A stretch of 64,000 nucleotides of DNA from JAGPUQ01 sp036677085 (GTDB taxonomy: Bacteria > Pseudomonadota > Gammaproteobacteria > Pseudomonadales > Porticoccaceae): contig JAKFFI010000036.1 in assembly GCA_036677085.1 (NCBI GenBank), forward strand, positions 62,001-126,000. Direction: 5' to 3'. Numbering within the stretch: position 1 is the first letter of the stretch; each line of letters begins with the position of its first letter. The position numbers were made by a program, and so were the translations under genes. Positions 7,675 to 17,222 of this stretch are shown piece after piece. Below the pieces are notes generated by a model. That model was not told the origin of the DNA and did no database searches. It saw nothing but the letters and a program-made list of their open reading frames with translations.

Positions 7675-8511
7675 TTAGAAGGGTCTGTCGCCCTTGAGTG
7701 AAATCCGGTGCAGCAGGCGGCGATGGCCGTGGTAGTCGTTGACCGGATAATGCTGGGACGAGCGGTTGTCCCACATCGCCAGGGCGCCTGCGGTCCAGCG
7801 GAACCGGCATTGGTATTCCGGCTTGCGCTGGTGCCGATAGAGCAGATCGAGCAGTGGCTGACTCGCTGCCTCGGTCCAGCCGTCGAAGCGTTCGGCGTGA
7901 CCCTCATTGACGTAGAGAATTTTTTCGCGCGTTTCGGGATGCGTCCGTACCACCGGATGGATGCTGACAAACTGCTGGCGCAAGGCGCTGTCGCCGGCGT
8001 CCTTGAGGCGGTCTTCGCGGGTTTTGCTCACATCGGCTTTGGCCGACGAGTTGACCACGCGCAGATCGCGAATCTGCTCCTTGATCGCGTCCGGCAGGGT
8101 GGCGTAGGCGAGCACCATGTTGGCGAACAGCGTATCGCCGCCCAGCGGGGGAATCTCCAGCGCGTACAGGGTGGCGCCGGCCGCCGGCGTTTCGAGGTAA
8201 GTCGTATCCGAGTGCCAGAGGCCGCCGAAGTTGACGGTTTCGTGAGGGAGTTTCAGCACCGGCGCAATCAGCGGATGACCTTCGATACCGGGCAAAAACG
8301 GATATTTTTCGACTTCGCCGAATTGCCGGGTAAACGCGAGCTGTTGATCCGGCGTCAGGGTCTGGTCGCGGAAAAACAGCACCTTGCGCTCCAGCCACAC
8401 CTTACGCAATTCCGCCAGCGTGGCCGGGGGAATGGGCTGGGACAGATCGAGGCCGGTGATTTCGGCGCCGATCGCCGGGGTCAGCGGATGAACCGCGAAA
8501 TGTGTGTTCAC
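7675..8511 (-). CDS. TauD/TfdA-family Fe(II)/2-oxoglutarate dioxygenase
   Basis: The 278-residue sequence matches taurine-dioxygenase-like enzymes end to end. Iron ligands are His100 and Asp102 (in LWHSDTTYLETP) and His254 (in SSQHYPVNDY). Arg269 in LLHRISL should bind 2-oxoglutarate. The family hydroxylates substrates such as taurine, alkyl sulfates, 2,4-D or small carboxylates; no sulfonate transport genes are nearby, so the substrate is open. The GTG start at 8511 overlaps the stop of the LeuB-family gene by four bases (GTGA), indicating a two-gene operon and probably a shared pathway. Confidence 0.92.
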   Translation of the reverse strand: MNTHFAVHPLTPAIGAEITGLDLSQPIPPATLAELRKVWLERKVLFFRDQTLTPDQQLAFTRQFGEVEKYPFLPGIEGHPLIAPVLKLPHETVNFGGLWHSDTTYLETPAAGATLYALEIPPLGGDTLFANMVLAYATLPDAIKEQIRDLRVVNSSAKADVSKTREDRLKDAGDSALRQQFVSIHPVVRTHPETREKILYVNEGHAERFDGWTEAASQPLLDLLYRHQRKPEYQCRFRWTAGALAMWDNRSSQHYPVNDYHGHRRLLHRISLKGDRPF

Positions 8512-9617
8512 GGAACCCTCGGTGCCGCACGCAGTTTCGCGACGACCTTGTCGCCAAAGGTTTCGGTATCGATGGTCTTTACCTCGACGCCCGGCTGCGC
8601 GAGGTCGGGCGTGGAGAAACCGTCGGCAAACACCGCCTGCATCGCCGCCCAGATGTTGCGGGCTTCCGCTGCCATGCCGAAGCTGTATTCGAGCATCATC
8701 GCGGCCGAGCCGATCATCGAGTAGGGATTGGCGATGTTCCTGCCGGCGATATCCGGCGCCGAACCGTGAGAGGGCTCGTAATAGGCCTTGTTATCGCCGA
8801 TGCAGGCCGATGGCATCAGGCCCAGGGAGCCGATGATGCCGCCGCCCTGATCGCTCAAGATATCGCCGAACATGTTTTCCATCACCATCACGTCGAACTG
8901 GCGCGGGTTGAGGCACAGATGCGTGGCGGCGGCGTCGACCAGCATGGGGACAATCTTCACGTCCGGGTATGCGGGCGCCATTTCTTCCAGCACCTCATTC
9001 CAGAGCACGCTCGATTTCAGCACATTGCTCTTGTGGATATTGTGCAGCACACCCTTGCGGCGCTGCGCCAGCTCCAGGCCTTTTTTCAGTATCTGCTTGA
9101 TCTGGATCTCGTCGTAGCGCAGGGTTTCTTCGACGTAGCGGTGGTTGTGGGCGTCGACGCCCACCGTCTTGGTGCCGAAATACAGTCCGCCCACCAGCTC
9201 GCGGATCAGCATGATGTCGATGCCCTCGCCGATGATTTCCGGCCGCAGCGGCGAAAAGTGCGCGAGCGCCTTGGGCAACACGATGGGGCGGAAGTTGGCG
9301 TAGGTGTTGTAGCGCGCGCGCAGCGGCAACACCGCGCCGCGTTCGGGCTGCATGTCCACCGGAATCTTTTTGGTCGCTTCGTAGTCCAGTCCGACCGGCC
9401 CTTTGAGAATGGCGTCGGCGCGGTCGCAGACGGCCTGGGTCGTGGCCGGAAACGGGTGGCCGTGGTCGAAGTAGGCTTGGGCGCCAAAGGGTGCCTGAAT
9501 CAGGTCGAAGTGGACCGGGTTGCGCTCCTCCACCACGCGCAGCACCTTGAGGGCTTCGCGGGTGATCTCGGGGCCGATACCGTCTCCGGGGAGTACGGCG
9601 ACGCGATGGGTTTTCAT
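8508..9617 (-). CDS. Isocitrate/isopropylmalate dehydrogenase family protein (LeuB-like)
   Basis: This 369-residue beta-decarboxylating dehydrogenase has the N-terminal PGDGIGPEI motif, the PERGAVLPLR substrate loop, NFRPI, the catalytic-Lys region (NIHKSNVLKSS) and the metal-binding/signature block FGDILSDQGGGIIGSLGLMPSA region, then HGSAPDIAG of the NAD site. The family oxidises 3-isopropylmalate, homoisocitrate, tartrate or similar malates with NAD+. No leuA, leuC or leuD is in the window. The gene is coupled to a TauD-type oxygenase, so a role outside leucine synthesis is possible. Family is certain; the exact substrate is not. Confidence 0.88.
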   Translation of the reverse strand: MKTHRVAVLPGDGIGPEITREALKVLRVVEERNPVHFDLIQAPFGAQAYFDHGHPFPATTQAVCDRADAILKGPVGLDYEATKKIPVDMQPERGAVLPLRARYNTYANFRPIVLPKALAHFSPLRPEIIGEGIDIMLIRELVGGLYFGTKTVGVDAHNHRYVEETLRYDEIQIKQILKKGLELAQRRKGVLHNIHKSNVLKSSVLWNEVLEEMAPAYPDVKIVPMLVDAAATHLCLNPRQFDVMVMENMFGDILSDQGGGIIGSLGLMPSACIGDNKAYYEPSHGSAPDIAGRNIANPYSMIGSAAMMLEYSFGMAAEARNIWAAMQAVFADGFSTPDLAQPGVEVKTIDTETFGDKVVAKLRAAPRVP

Positions 9618-9734
9618 GAGCGCTCCGGGGTTGAGTCGAAAAACGGAGGCTATTGTAGGGAAGAATGCCGGGGCGTGAACCCGGGGTCCGCATCCGCCGG
9701 CACTGGCTCAATATCCGGAAATCGTCGCCGCCAA

Positions 9735-10151
9735 TCAGTTGCGGGGGATGACGACCTGCACAAGGTTACGGCCGTTGGCGCGCTCGTAGGCCAGGGAACT
9801 GGCCGCCTTGCGCACCAGCATGATTCCCAGGCCGCCGACCTTCGCCTCCGCCAGCGATGTGGCCGGCACCGGGTCCGGCTGCTCCAGGGGATTGAACGGA
9901 CAGCCCTGATCGCTCACCACCAGCACCACATCTTCCGGCGTCAGGCTGATCGTCACCGCGACGGAATGATCGCTGTCGACACCGCCGTGGCGAATCGCGT
10001 TCGTCACCAGTTCCTCGAACACCAGTTCGGTCTGAAAGCGCGGCCGCTCGCCCACTCCGGCGCGGATCAGGATGGCGCCGAGCTCGGTCATGCCGCGGGC
10101 CAGCTCGCCCGCGCCGGGTCCGATCTCCAGGCGCGCTGTGTCCGATGTCAC
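9735..10151 (-). CDS. RsbW/SpoIIAB-type ATP-binding anti-sigma (serine kinase) protein
   Basis: This 138-residue HATPase_c protein has N-box EELVTNAIRHG (46-56), G1 box DQGCPF (81-86) and G2 box GGLGIMLV (106-113). Such proteins phosphorylate a STAS antagonist and hold a sigma factor or other effector inactive. The gene follows the STAS antagonist gene by 30 bases and is the last of three partner-switching genes transcribed leftward. It starts with GTG. No partner sigma factor is nearby, so the final target is not known. Confidence 0.92.
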   Translation of the reverse strand: MTSDTARLEIGPGAGELARGMTELGAILIRAGVGERPRFQTELVFEELVTNAIRHGGVDSDHSVAVTISLTPEDVVLVVSDQGCPFNPLEQPDPVPATSLAEAKVGGLGIMLVRKAASSLAYERANGRNLVQVVIPRN

Positions 10152-10181
10152 GCAGACCTCGCGGTGGCTGGTCAGGATTCG

Positions 10182-10523
10182 TTATCCGTTGAGTTGTCCG
10201 AGTGCTTCCTCGGTACTGAAAACGATCGGAATGATGTCGGCCAGTGCGGCATTGGCGAAGACTTCGTTGACCATTGCCTGCGGCGAGAGCAGCACCAGCT
10301 TGCCGCCTTTTTTACCCACGGAACGGGCCACGGTGATGAACATGCGCAGCCCCATCGAGGCGATGAAGGATACCTCGGAAAGGTCGACGATGGCTTGGTG
10401 GCCGCCCGGCACGATACTCGCGGAAAACCGGGTTTCGATCTGGTCGACGCCCGCGGTATCCAGGCGGCCACGCAATGCTATTTTTATCGCCTTGCCGTCC
10501 AATTCGGTCACTTCCATTTCCAT
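10182..10523 (-). CDS. STAS-domain anti-sigma factor antagonist
   Basis: The protein has 113 residues (ATG at 10523 with GGAG upstream; a GTG at 10538 would add five residues). The STAS fold is seen from the VTELDGKAIKIALRGRLD opening and the DLSEVSFIASMGLRM segment. Ser56 in IASMGL is the expected phosphorylation site, by position relative to other antagonists. Phosphorylated antagonist would not bind the kinase; dephosphorylation by the adjacent PP2C would free it. It lies between the phosphatase and kinase genes, the usual order of a partner-switching operon. Confidence 0.93.
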   Translation of the reverse strand: MEMEVTELDGKAIKIALRGRLDTAGVDQIETRFSASIVPGGHQAIVDLSEVSFIASMGLRMFITVARSVGKKGGKLVLLSPQAMVNEVFANAALADIIPIVFSTEEALGQLNG

Positions 10524-10598
10524 GCCGGGTCGCTCCACTTCGGTTACGGGCTGGGGGCGGCCACAGGGCCGCCCAAATGACCCGACGCTAAAGCGCTT

Positions 10599-11738
10599 TC
10601 ATGAAGCGAATGTGACAGTCAGCAGAGAAAAGTCGTCGTCGAAGGGGCCCGGGCGAGCGATGGCCCTGATCTGCCGATGCAGCCGCTCCGGCTCCGTCGT
10701 CATGGGGTCGGCAGCCTGGGTCAGCAACGGCAAAAAATCATCGAGGCCCCATTCCGCGCCCGCGGCGGTGACGATCTCGAAGACGCCGTCGCTGAACAGA
10801 TACAGGGTCGAGCCCGGCGCCACGGTCAGCACTTCCGCCTGGTAGGCGTGGTCGGGCATGAGTCCGATGAGCGGCCCCCGGCTCTGCACGGGGGTCGCCT
10901 GCATCCGGCTCCGCTCAACCAGGAAACCCGGATGGTGGCCGCCGGAGGCAAAGCGCAAGGAGCGCGAGGGACGGTTGTACACGCCGTACCACATGGTGAA
11001 GTACATGTCGTCGTGTTGTTCCATCGGGAACATCCGGTTGAGTTTGCGCAACACCTGCCCGGGATCGGTGAAGTCCGTATCCGCGAGCGCGCGCTGGCGC
11101 AGCACATTGAGCAATGACACCGAATGCATGGCTGCACTGACGCCATGCCCCGCGACATCGACGATGTAGGCGACGAAATTGTCGTCATCCAGGGCGCTGT
11201 AGCCGAAGGCATCGCCGCCCAGGCGTTCCGAGGGCAGATAGCACCAGTCGGTGCGGATCGGACCGTCGCCGAGCGGCAGGGGGAGCAGGGCGTGTACGTA
11301 GCTGCTGGCCTTGGTCAGCGCCCTGTCGAGATCCAGGGACTCGCGGGTTTCCTGCCGGTTGCGAAGCTCATATTGGAGGACATGGCTGCCGACCGAGAAC
11401 ACCACGCCTTCGGTCAGTTCGAACGGCTGGCTGACGCGGGAACCGCCGACCAGCGTGCCGTTGGTGGAGTCGTGGTCGATCAGCACCGGAGTGCCGGAAC
11501 GCAGTTCCACGGTGCAGTGGCGGCGCGACACCCGGCCATCCGGCAGCACGAGGTCGCACTCCGACCCGCGACCGATGACCAGAGATTCTGCGATGATTTC
11601 AACCCGCAGGCCCGGCTGCGAACCTTCGAGCACGAGGAGATAGTGGCCCATCTCGGCCTGCCTGACGCGTGCCGCCGGCAGTGCATCGGAAAAGAAAACC
11701 GCGGTGCGATCGAGAGACGAGTCGTCCGATGAAGCCAT
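10599..11738 (-). CDS. FHA domain fused to SpoIIE-type PP2C phosphatase
   Basis: This 379-residue protein has an N-terminal FHA domain (about 34-125: IGRGSE, SRRHC, STNGT). It is followed by a SpoIIE-like PP2C catalytic domain (about 150-378). Metal and catalytic motifs are GGDAFG 174-179, DVAGHG 194-199, ASGGHHPGF 264-272, SDG 316-318 and DDDFS 367-371. It should dephosphorylate the adjacent STAS protein, with the FHA domain sensing a phosphothreonine partner. The ATG at 11738 (MASSDD) is chosen. The open frame extends to 11942, and another ATG at 11777 is possible. No signal peptide or membrane helix is present. No Ser/Thr kinase that could feed the FHA domain is in the window. Confidence 0.92.
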   Translation of the reverse strand: MASSDDSSLDRTAVFFSDALPAARVRQAEMGHYLLVLEGSQPGLRVEIIAESLVIGRGSECDLVLPDGRVSRRHCTVELRSGTPVLIDHDSTNGTLVGGSRVSQPFELTEGVVFSVGSHVLQYELRNRQETRESLDLDRALTKASSYVHALLPLPLGDGPIRTDWCYLPSERLGGDAFGYSALDDDNFVAYIVDVAGHGVSAAMHSVSLLNVLRQRALADTDFTDPGQVLRKLNRMFPMEQHDDMYFTMWYGVYNRPSRSLRFASGGHHPGFLVERSRMQATPVQSRGPLIGLMPDHAYQAEVLTVAPGSTLYLFSDGVFEIVTAAGAEWGLDDFLPLLTQAADPMTTEPERLHRQIRAIARPGPFDDDFSLLTVTFAS

Positions 11739-11982
11739 TTTGCATCCCGTCAAGTGAAGTCCGTCTCGGTACACCATAATGGAGAGCGGCAACGAAGGTA
11801 AATGACTTGCGGCCAGTGGCGATGGCCAGCCATCAAGTGACGACAGTCGGTCCCGCCCGGTCGCGCAGACGCCAAGCCGATGTCGGCTGCATGCCCGGGG
11901 TTGTCGCGCGTTCCGCCAGTCGTTGGTGGTCGCCCTGCACAAACTGGCAGGCGGAGGACTGCGCCGCCACGGCGCACGGCCG

Positions 11983-12516
11983 TCACTGTTTCACCGGACG
12001 CTTGGTGAGCTTGCGTTGCAGGGTGCGGCGATGCATGCCCAGCGCGCGCGCGGTGTTGGCGATGTTGCCGTTGTGGGCGTCCAGAACCCGCTGGATATGC
12101 TCCCATTCCACCCGCTCCAGCGAAGGTATGGCCGCGGGCGGCGTCGGCGCCGCGGGGGCTTCATCTTCAAAGGCGGCGAGGATCTCGGCAATGCCTGCCG
12201 GCTTGCCCAGGTAATGGGTGGCGCCCAGCTTGATGGCATTCACCGCGGTGGCGACGCTGGCGTAGCCCGTCAGCACGACGATGTGGAGCTCGGAGTCCAG
12301 CGCCTTGAGGCGGGGGATGAGATGCAGACCCGAGCTCTCCGCGAGCTTGAGGTCGAGGATGGCGCGCTGCGGACGGAAACGCGCGCATTCGCGCACTGCC
12401 GCGTCGGCGTCATGGGCGATGACCGCCTCCTGCTGGAGGCGGGCCAGACTGTGGGCCAGCGCCGCACAAAACGCGGGATCGTCGTCGACGATCAGATAGC
12501 GGCAGCTCGTGTTCAC
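11983..12516 (-). CDS. regA: RegA/PrrA/ActR-type redox response regulator
   Basis: The protein has 177 residues. The receiver domain has the acidic pocket Asp11-13, phospho-acceptor Asp55 (AILDLKL), Thr83 and Lys105 (YLGKPA). A linker rich in Ala/Pro (about 117-130) leads to a Fis-type HTH (about 135-172: NIANTARALGMHRRTLQRKL), the hallmark of RegA/PrrA/ActR. These regulators control respiration, cytochrome oxidases, and carbon and nitrogen fixation in response to the quinone pool. The GTG start overlaps the regB stop by four bases. Confidence 0.93.
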   Translation of the reverse strand: MNTSCRYLIVDDDPAFCAALAHSLARLQQEAVIAHDADAAVRECARFRPQRAILDLKLAESSGLHLIPRLKALDSELHIVVLTGYASVATAVNAIKLGATHYLGKPAGIAEILAAFEDEAPAAPTPPAAIPSLERVEWEHIQRVLDAHNGNIANTARALGMHRRTLQRKLTKRPVKQ

Positions 12517-13769
12517 CGACCGGGCACCGTCAGGGGCAGGGTGATCCGGGTCAGGGTACCGCCTTCCGCATCATCGCGAAGTTCCACCGCGCCGCCGTGG
12601 CGGCCGATGGTGGAGTGCGACAGAAACAGTCCGAGCCCCAGTCCGCGGGGTTTTGCGCTGCGTCCCGGTTGCCCCAGGTAGGGCCGCTGTTCCGGAGCGA
12701 TCCCGGGACCGAAGTCGCGAATCCCGATGGTCAGGACGTCCGGCGTCCAGTCGGCTTCCACAATGATGCGCGGCGAGGCATCGGCGGCATTGTCGAGCAG
12801 ATTCTGCAGCGCCGGTTCCAGGGCCGGGTGGAAGCGCGCGCAGAGTTCCGGGTTTGCCGGGTTCAGCCGCAGTTCGGCGATGGCGGTGGGGCGCAGCACC
12901 TGCCAACGCGCGAGGAGATTCTTGAGGTAGGTAGTCACCTGCTCGGATTGTGGTTGCTGGTCGCGGATGCCGGCCGCGTGCGCGAGCTTCTGCAGGGTTT
13001 CGCGGCAGCGCACGAGTTGCTGGTCGAGGATATCGAGTCCCGGCCCGACGAGTCCGGCGCGGTCTTCGCGGGCCGCGTCGATCAGCAGCCTCATGGTATT
13101 GAGCGGAGTACCCAGTTCGTGGGCGGCGCCCGCCGCCAGCGTGGCCACACTCAGCAACTGCTCGTCGCGCAACTGTTCTTCCCGCTGCTGGGCGATCTGC
13201 TGCTGCTGGCGGCGCAGGGTCTCTGCCATGTTGAACAGGAAGTAACTGATCAGTGCCGCGCTCACGGCGAAGTTCGCCCACATGCCCAGGACATGCAGAC
13301 TGAAACCGTCGTGGTGCGTGGTAGGCAGCAACGCCGGGACCGGCTGGTGGAAAACCAGCAGCAGGCTGTAGCACGCAAAGGCGAGCGCGGTGACCGACCA
13401 GGCGAGGGTCCGGTTGAGCGTCGCGGCGGCGATGCTGACCGGCACCAGGTAATAGGAAATGAGCGGATTGGTCGCGCCGCCGCTGAAAAACAGCAGGCCG
13501 CTGAGGCCGCCGATATCGAGCAGCAGGTGGCTGAAAAACTCGGTTTCCGAGATGGGTAGCGGGCGCCGGATGCGCCAGCGTGCCAGCGCGTTCAATGCCG
13601 CAAACAAGCCGAGCAGGGCGGCGAGTGCGAGGAGGTGTGGTTCCTGCGCGAGATCCGGACCCAGGACGGCGAGCGCCAGGCCGAGACTGCCGAGCGCGAT
13701 ATAGCGAATCGTGGTCAGCTGGCGCAGATTGTCGCGGGCGGCGGACAACAGTGGCGGGGGCCGGATCAT
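12513..13769 (-). CDS. regB: RegB/PrrB/ActS-type redox sensor histidine kinase
   Basis: This 418-residue kinase has six predicted membrane helices (about 20-180) and GGATNP at 97-102, the quinone-binding GGxxNP motif of RegB. The phospho-acceptor is His217 in AAHELGTPLNT. Cys255 in VRCRETL lies 38 residues after that His, close to where RegB has its redox-active Cys. HATPase motifs are NLLDNAAD 323-330, DFGPGI 352-357 and GLGLGLF 376-382. The kinase reads the membrane redox state and phosphorylates RegA, encoded next with a GTGA overlap. It diverges from argG. Confidence 0.94.
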   Translation of the reverse strand: MIRPPPLLSAARDNLRQLTTIRYIALGSLGLALAVLGPDLAQEPHLLALAALLGLFAALNALARWRIRRPLPISETEFFSHLLLDIGGLSGLLFFSGGATNPLISYYLVPVSIAAATLNRTLAWSVTALAFACYSLLLVFHQPVPALLPTTHHDGFSLHVLGMWANFAVSAALISYFLFNMAETLRRQQQQIAQQREEQLRDEQLLSVATLAAGAAHELGTPLNTMRLLIDAAREDRAGLVGPGLDILDQQLVRCRETLQKLAHAAGIRDQQPQSEQVTTYLKNLLARWQVLRPTAIAELRLNPANPELCARFHPALEPALQNLLDNAADASPRIIVEADWTPDVLTIGIRDFGPGIAPEQRPYLGQPGRSAKPRGLGLGLFLSHSTIGRHGGAVELRDDAEGGTLTRITLPLTVPGR

Positions 13770-13814
13770 CCGCGGATGTTAGCAGAGCGCCCTGCCCGGG
13801 CGCGGGAGCGCGTC

Positions 13815-13846
13815 GGGGGAAGTTCTCGTGGGGGGAAGTTCTCGTG
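13815..13846. repeat. Perfect 16-bp tandem duplication in the regB-argG intergenic region
   Basis: The 16-mer gggggaagttctcgtg occurs at 13815-13830 and again, without a gap, at 13831-13846. It lies between the divergent regB and argG starts, 61 bases before the argG start codon, so it may alter promoter spacing or hold a regulator site. Confidence 0.95.
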
Positions 13847-13906
13847 CAAGGGCGGCGGATGCTGAGTAAAATCCCGCCCCCTTCAGATCGTTTTCGGGAG
13901 CTGTCA

Positions 13907-15124
<1,218 letters not shown>

Positions 15125-15178
15125 GATGTTCGTCCTGAGACCCTGAGAACAGACCCAGCTCACCGAGGAGACCAGACC

Positions 15179-15559
15179 ATGCGACTCTTGCACACCATGC
15201 TGCGGGTCGGCGATCTCGATCGCTCGATCGCGTTCTACACGGGGTTGCTCGGCATGCAGCTGCTGCGCCGCAAGGATTTTCCCGGCGGTCGTTTCACTCT
15301 GGCGTTTCTTGGCTATGGCGCGGAATCCGAACAGACGGTGCTGGAGCTGACCCACAACTGGGATACTTCGCGCTACGAGCTCGGCACCGCCTACGGCCAT
15401 ATCGCAATCGGCGTGGACGATGTCCATGCCGCCTGCGAGCGCATCAAGGCGGGGGGCGGCAAGGTGGTGCGGGAGCCCGGACCCATGCAGCACGGCAGCA
15501 CCGTGCTGGCCTTCGTCGAGGATCCGGACGGGTATCGGATCGAGCTCCTCTCGATTTAG
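15179..15559 (+). CDS. gloA: Lactoylglutathione lyase (glyoxalase I)
   Basis: This 126-residue VOC-fold enzyme has metal ligands His5, Glu56, His74 and Glu122, in the positions of E. coli GloA. Motifs LHTMLRVGDLDRSIAFY and FVEDPDGYRIEL are typical. It converts the methylglyoxal-glutathione hemithioacetal to S-lactoylglutathione. GAGGAG precedes the ATG. It follows argG by 54 bases and its stop codon is immediately followed by a 141-bp inverted-repeat element. Confidence 0.96.
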   Translation: MRLLHTMLRVGDLDRSIAFYTGLLGMQLLRRKDFPGGRFTLAFLGYGAESEQTVLELTHNWDTSRYELGTAYGHIAIGVDDVHAACERIKAGGGKVVREPGPMQHGSTVLAFVEDPDGYRIELLSI

Positions 15560-15700
15560 CAGCTTGTTGAAAAACTGCTGCGGCAGCCATCTGCTTCGTT
15601 GCGCGGTACTCGCTCCCTCGCCTATCTATCTGATATGCCTCAGTCGCTGCGCGCCGTGCGCCTCGCATCTGGCCGCCTCGCGACGTTTTTCAACAAGCTG
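15560..15700. repeat. 141-bp MITE-like element with 16-bp perfect terminal inverted repeats
   Basis: cagcttgttgaaaaac (15560-15575) and gtttttcaacaagctg (15685-15700) are perfect inverted repeats. The interior is GC-rich, contains no gene and ends next to the gloA stop codon. Terminal repeats of this sort (cttgttgaaaaa...) resemble the short non-coding dispersed repeats of many gammaproteobacteria; this is a recollection, not a search result. Transcribed in either direction, it would form a long hairpin ending near a T- or A-run, so it may also act as a bidirectional terminator. Confidence 0.85.
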
Positions 15701-15722
15701 TTAGCCCTACGATGGATCGGCT

Positions 15723-16142
15723 TCAGTCCTCATCGTCCACCACCAGGGGTGGCGAGCCCGTCTTGGCGCGCAGCCAGTTGAGGCCCGACAGCACCGCACG
15801 CTGGCGCGCAACACGCCGCTCCAGGGCGAATTTCCCGGGATAGTCGAGCAGCAGCAGCCCCATCGCCATGGTCAGCAGGCCCTGGCCGGGTATGAAGATC
15901 ATGGCGAAGCCGCCGATCAGCAGAATGGCGCCGAGCAGATTTTTCCCGATCAACAACAGCAATCGGATCACCGGATGGCGCTGCTTCAACGGGATGGCGT
16001 GACGCCTGTGATGGGCAAAGTAGTCCGGCGGAATACGCGCCACCAGCCAGGGCAGGGCGACCAGGCTGATGACGAAGGTTGCCACCGACGCGGCCGTGAG
16101 CCAGCTCAGCAGCACCTGGTTTGCCGTCAGCCAGGCGTTCAC
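15723..16142 (-). CDS. PGPGW-type small membrane protein
   Basis: This 139-residue protein has an N-terminal hydrophobic helix (about 8-33), a basic stretch with HHRRHAIPLKQRHP, then a hydrophobic hairpin (about 58-100). The hairpin includes FIPGQGLLTMAMGLLLLDYPGK, a variant of the PGPGW motif of this family. Function is not established. The GTG start overlaps the end of ygfZ by four bases (GTGA), so both are probably one transcript. Confidence 0.8.
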   Translation of the reverse strand: MNAWLTANQVLLSWLTAASVATFVISLVALPWLVARIPPDYFAHHRRHAIPLKQRHPVIRLLLLIGKNLLGAILLIGGFAMIFIPGQGLLTMAMGLLLLDYPGKFALERRVARQRAVLSGLNWLRAKTGSPPLVVDDED

Positions 16143-17215
16143 TCTGCCGCTGTCGCGTAGGGCAGCGGCAGGAACTCGACGGCGATCGGGCCGCCTCCGA
16201 ATTCCAGAACGCTCACATTACAGGCTTCGTCCCGCAAGACCACCAGCGCCTCGCAGCGATCAGTGCCGGCCGGCGCCGCCAGTACCAGGGTGCCGACCGG
16301 GTTGGCAGCGCCGGTCAGCGTGGCTTCGGTACCGGACGCCGGTGGTTGCGCGGTCGCGATGCTCAGGCGGTGCAGATGGCGTTTCAGCTTGCCCCGGTAC
16401 TGGGTGCGGGCGACGACTTCCTGACCGGTGTAGCAACCCTTGGTGAAACTGACCGCCCCGCTGTGGTGGTAGTTGAGCATTTGCGGCAGGAATTGATCGC
16501 AGGTCTCGGGGCGCACGTCCGCATGACCTGCGCGGATGTCCAGCAGATGCCACAGCGGCAGACCGGCCGGGCGGGCGTGGCCTTCGAGTTCGAGCCAGCG
16601 CGTCTGGGCCTGCGCGGCGGGGGCCGCCAGCAGGAAGCGGGTGTCGCCGCAGTGCAGTACCAGGGTGCCGTCGGCGGCGAGCGCGCTGCCCCGGTCGGGA
16701 ATCCGCAAACCCAGCGTTGCAAGGACCGCGGCGGCCTGGTCGCCGGCCAGGCCTAGGATGCGATAGGCGTCGCTGGCGTCGGCGAGGCTGGTCTTGGAGA
16801 ACACGGCGTACTTGGCGAGGGTTTGCAGACTGGGCGCGACCAGTGCGCGATGCATCATCAAAAGGAGTCCAGTATCGGTCGCGACGGCGACGAAACTCGT
16901 GAATACCCGTCCTTGCAGATTGCAGCAGGCGCCCCTGAGCGCGCCGCCCGGGACCAGTTGGCTGAAGTCCGCGGTGCTCTGGCCCTGGAGAAACTTCGTG
17001 CTGTCGGGTCCGCTCAGACTGAGCACCCCGAGATCGCCGAGATCGCAGAGCGCGGCAGCGGCGAGCAGCGCGTCGTAGTCCGCGGGTGTTTCCCCAAACG
17101 AGAGCGCCAGCTCGCCAGCCATGCGGGCTCCGCGCGCCGCGAGAAATTGGGACCAATCTGTCACGCCATTGTCTCCATCATGCGCGGCGAGTGTACCGAG
17201 TCGGTCCATGGCCAT
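16139..17215 (-). CDS. ygfZ: Folate-binding YgfZ protein (Fe-S cluster maintenance)
   Basis: This 358-residue protein of the YgfZ/CAF17/GcvT-like family carries the diagnostic KGCYTGQEVVAR motif at 259-270 with its conserved Cys261. Family members bind folate and support assembly or repair of certain Fe-S enzymes, including MiaB. Start at 17215 (a second ATG two codons later is equally possible). It diverges from sdhE with only 40 bases between start codons, a conserved arrangement linking Fe-S and flavin cofactor maturation. Confidence 0.95.
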   Translation of the reverse strand: MAMDRLGTLAAHDGDNGVTDWSQFLAARGARMAGELALSFGETPADYDALLAAAALCDLGDLGVLSLSGPDSTKFLQGQSTADFSQLVPGGALRGACCNLQGRVFTSFVAVATDTGLLLMMHRALVAPSLQTLAKYAVFSKTSLADASDAYRILGLAGDQAAAVLATLGLRIPDRGSALAADGTLVLHCGDTRFLLAAPAAQAQTRWLELEGHARPAGLPLWHLLDIRAGHADVRPETCDQFLPQMLNYHHSGAVSFTKGCYTGQEVVARTQYRGKLKRHLHRLSIATAQPPASGTEATLTGAANPVGTLVLAAPAGTDRCEALVVLRDEACNVSVLEFGGGPIAVEFLPLPYATAAE

Positions 17216-17222
17216 CCATACC

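Noticed and set aside
8502..10580. 692-codon plus-strand frame opposite leuB-like, HATPase and STAS genes
   Set aside because: It spans several well-supported minus-strand genes and has His/Gln/Arg composition without motifs.
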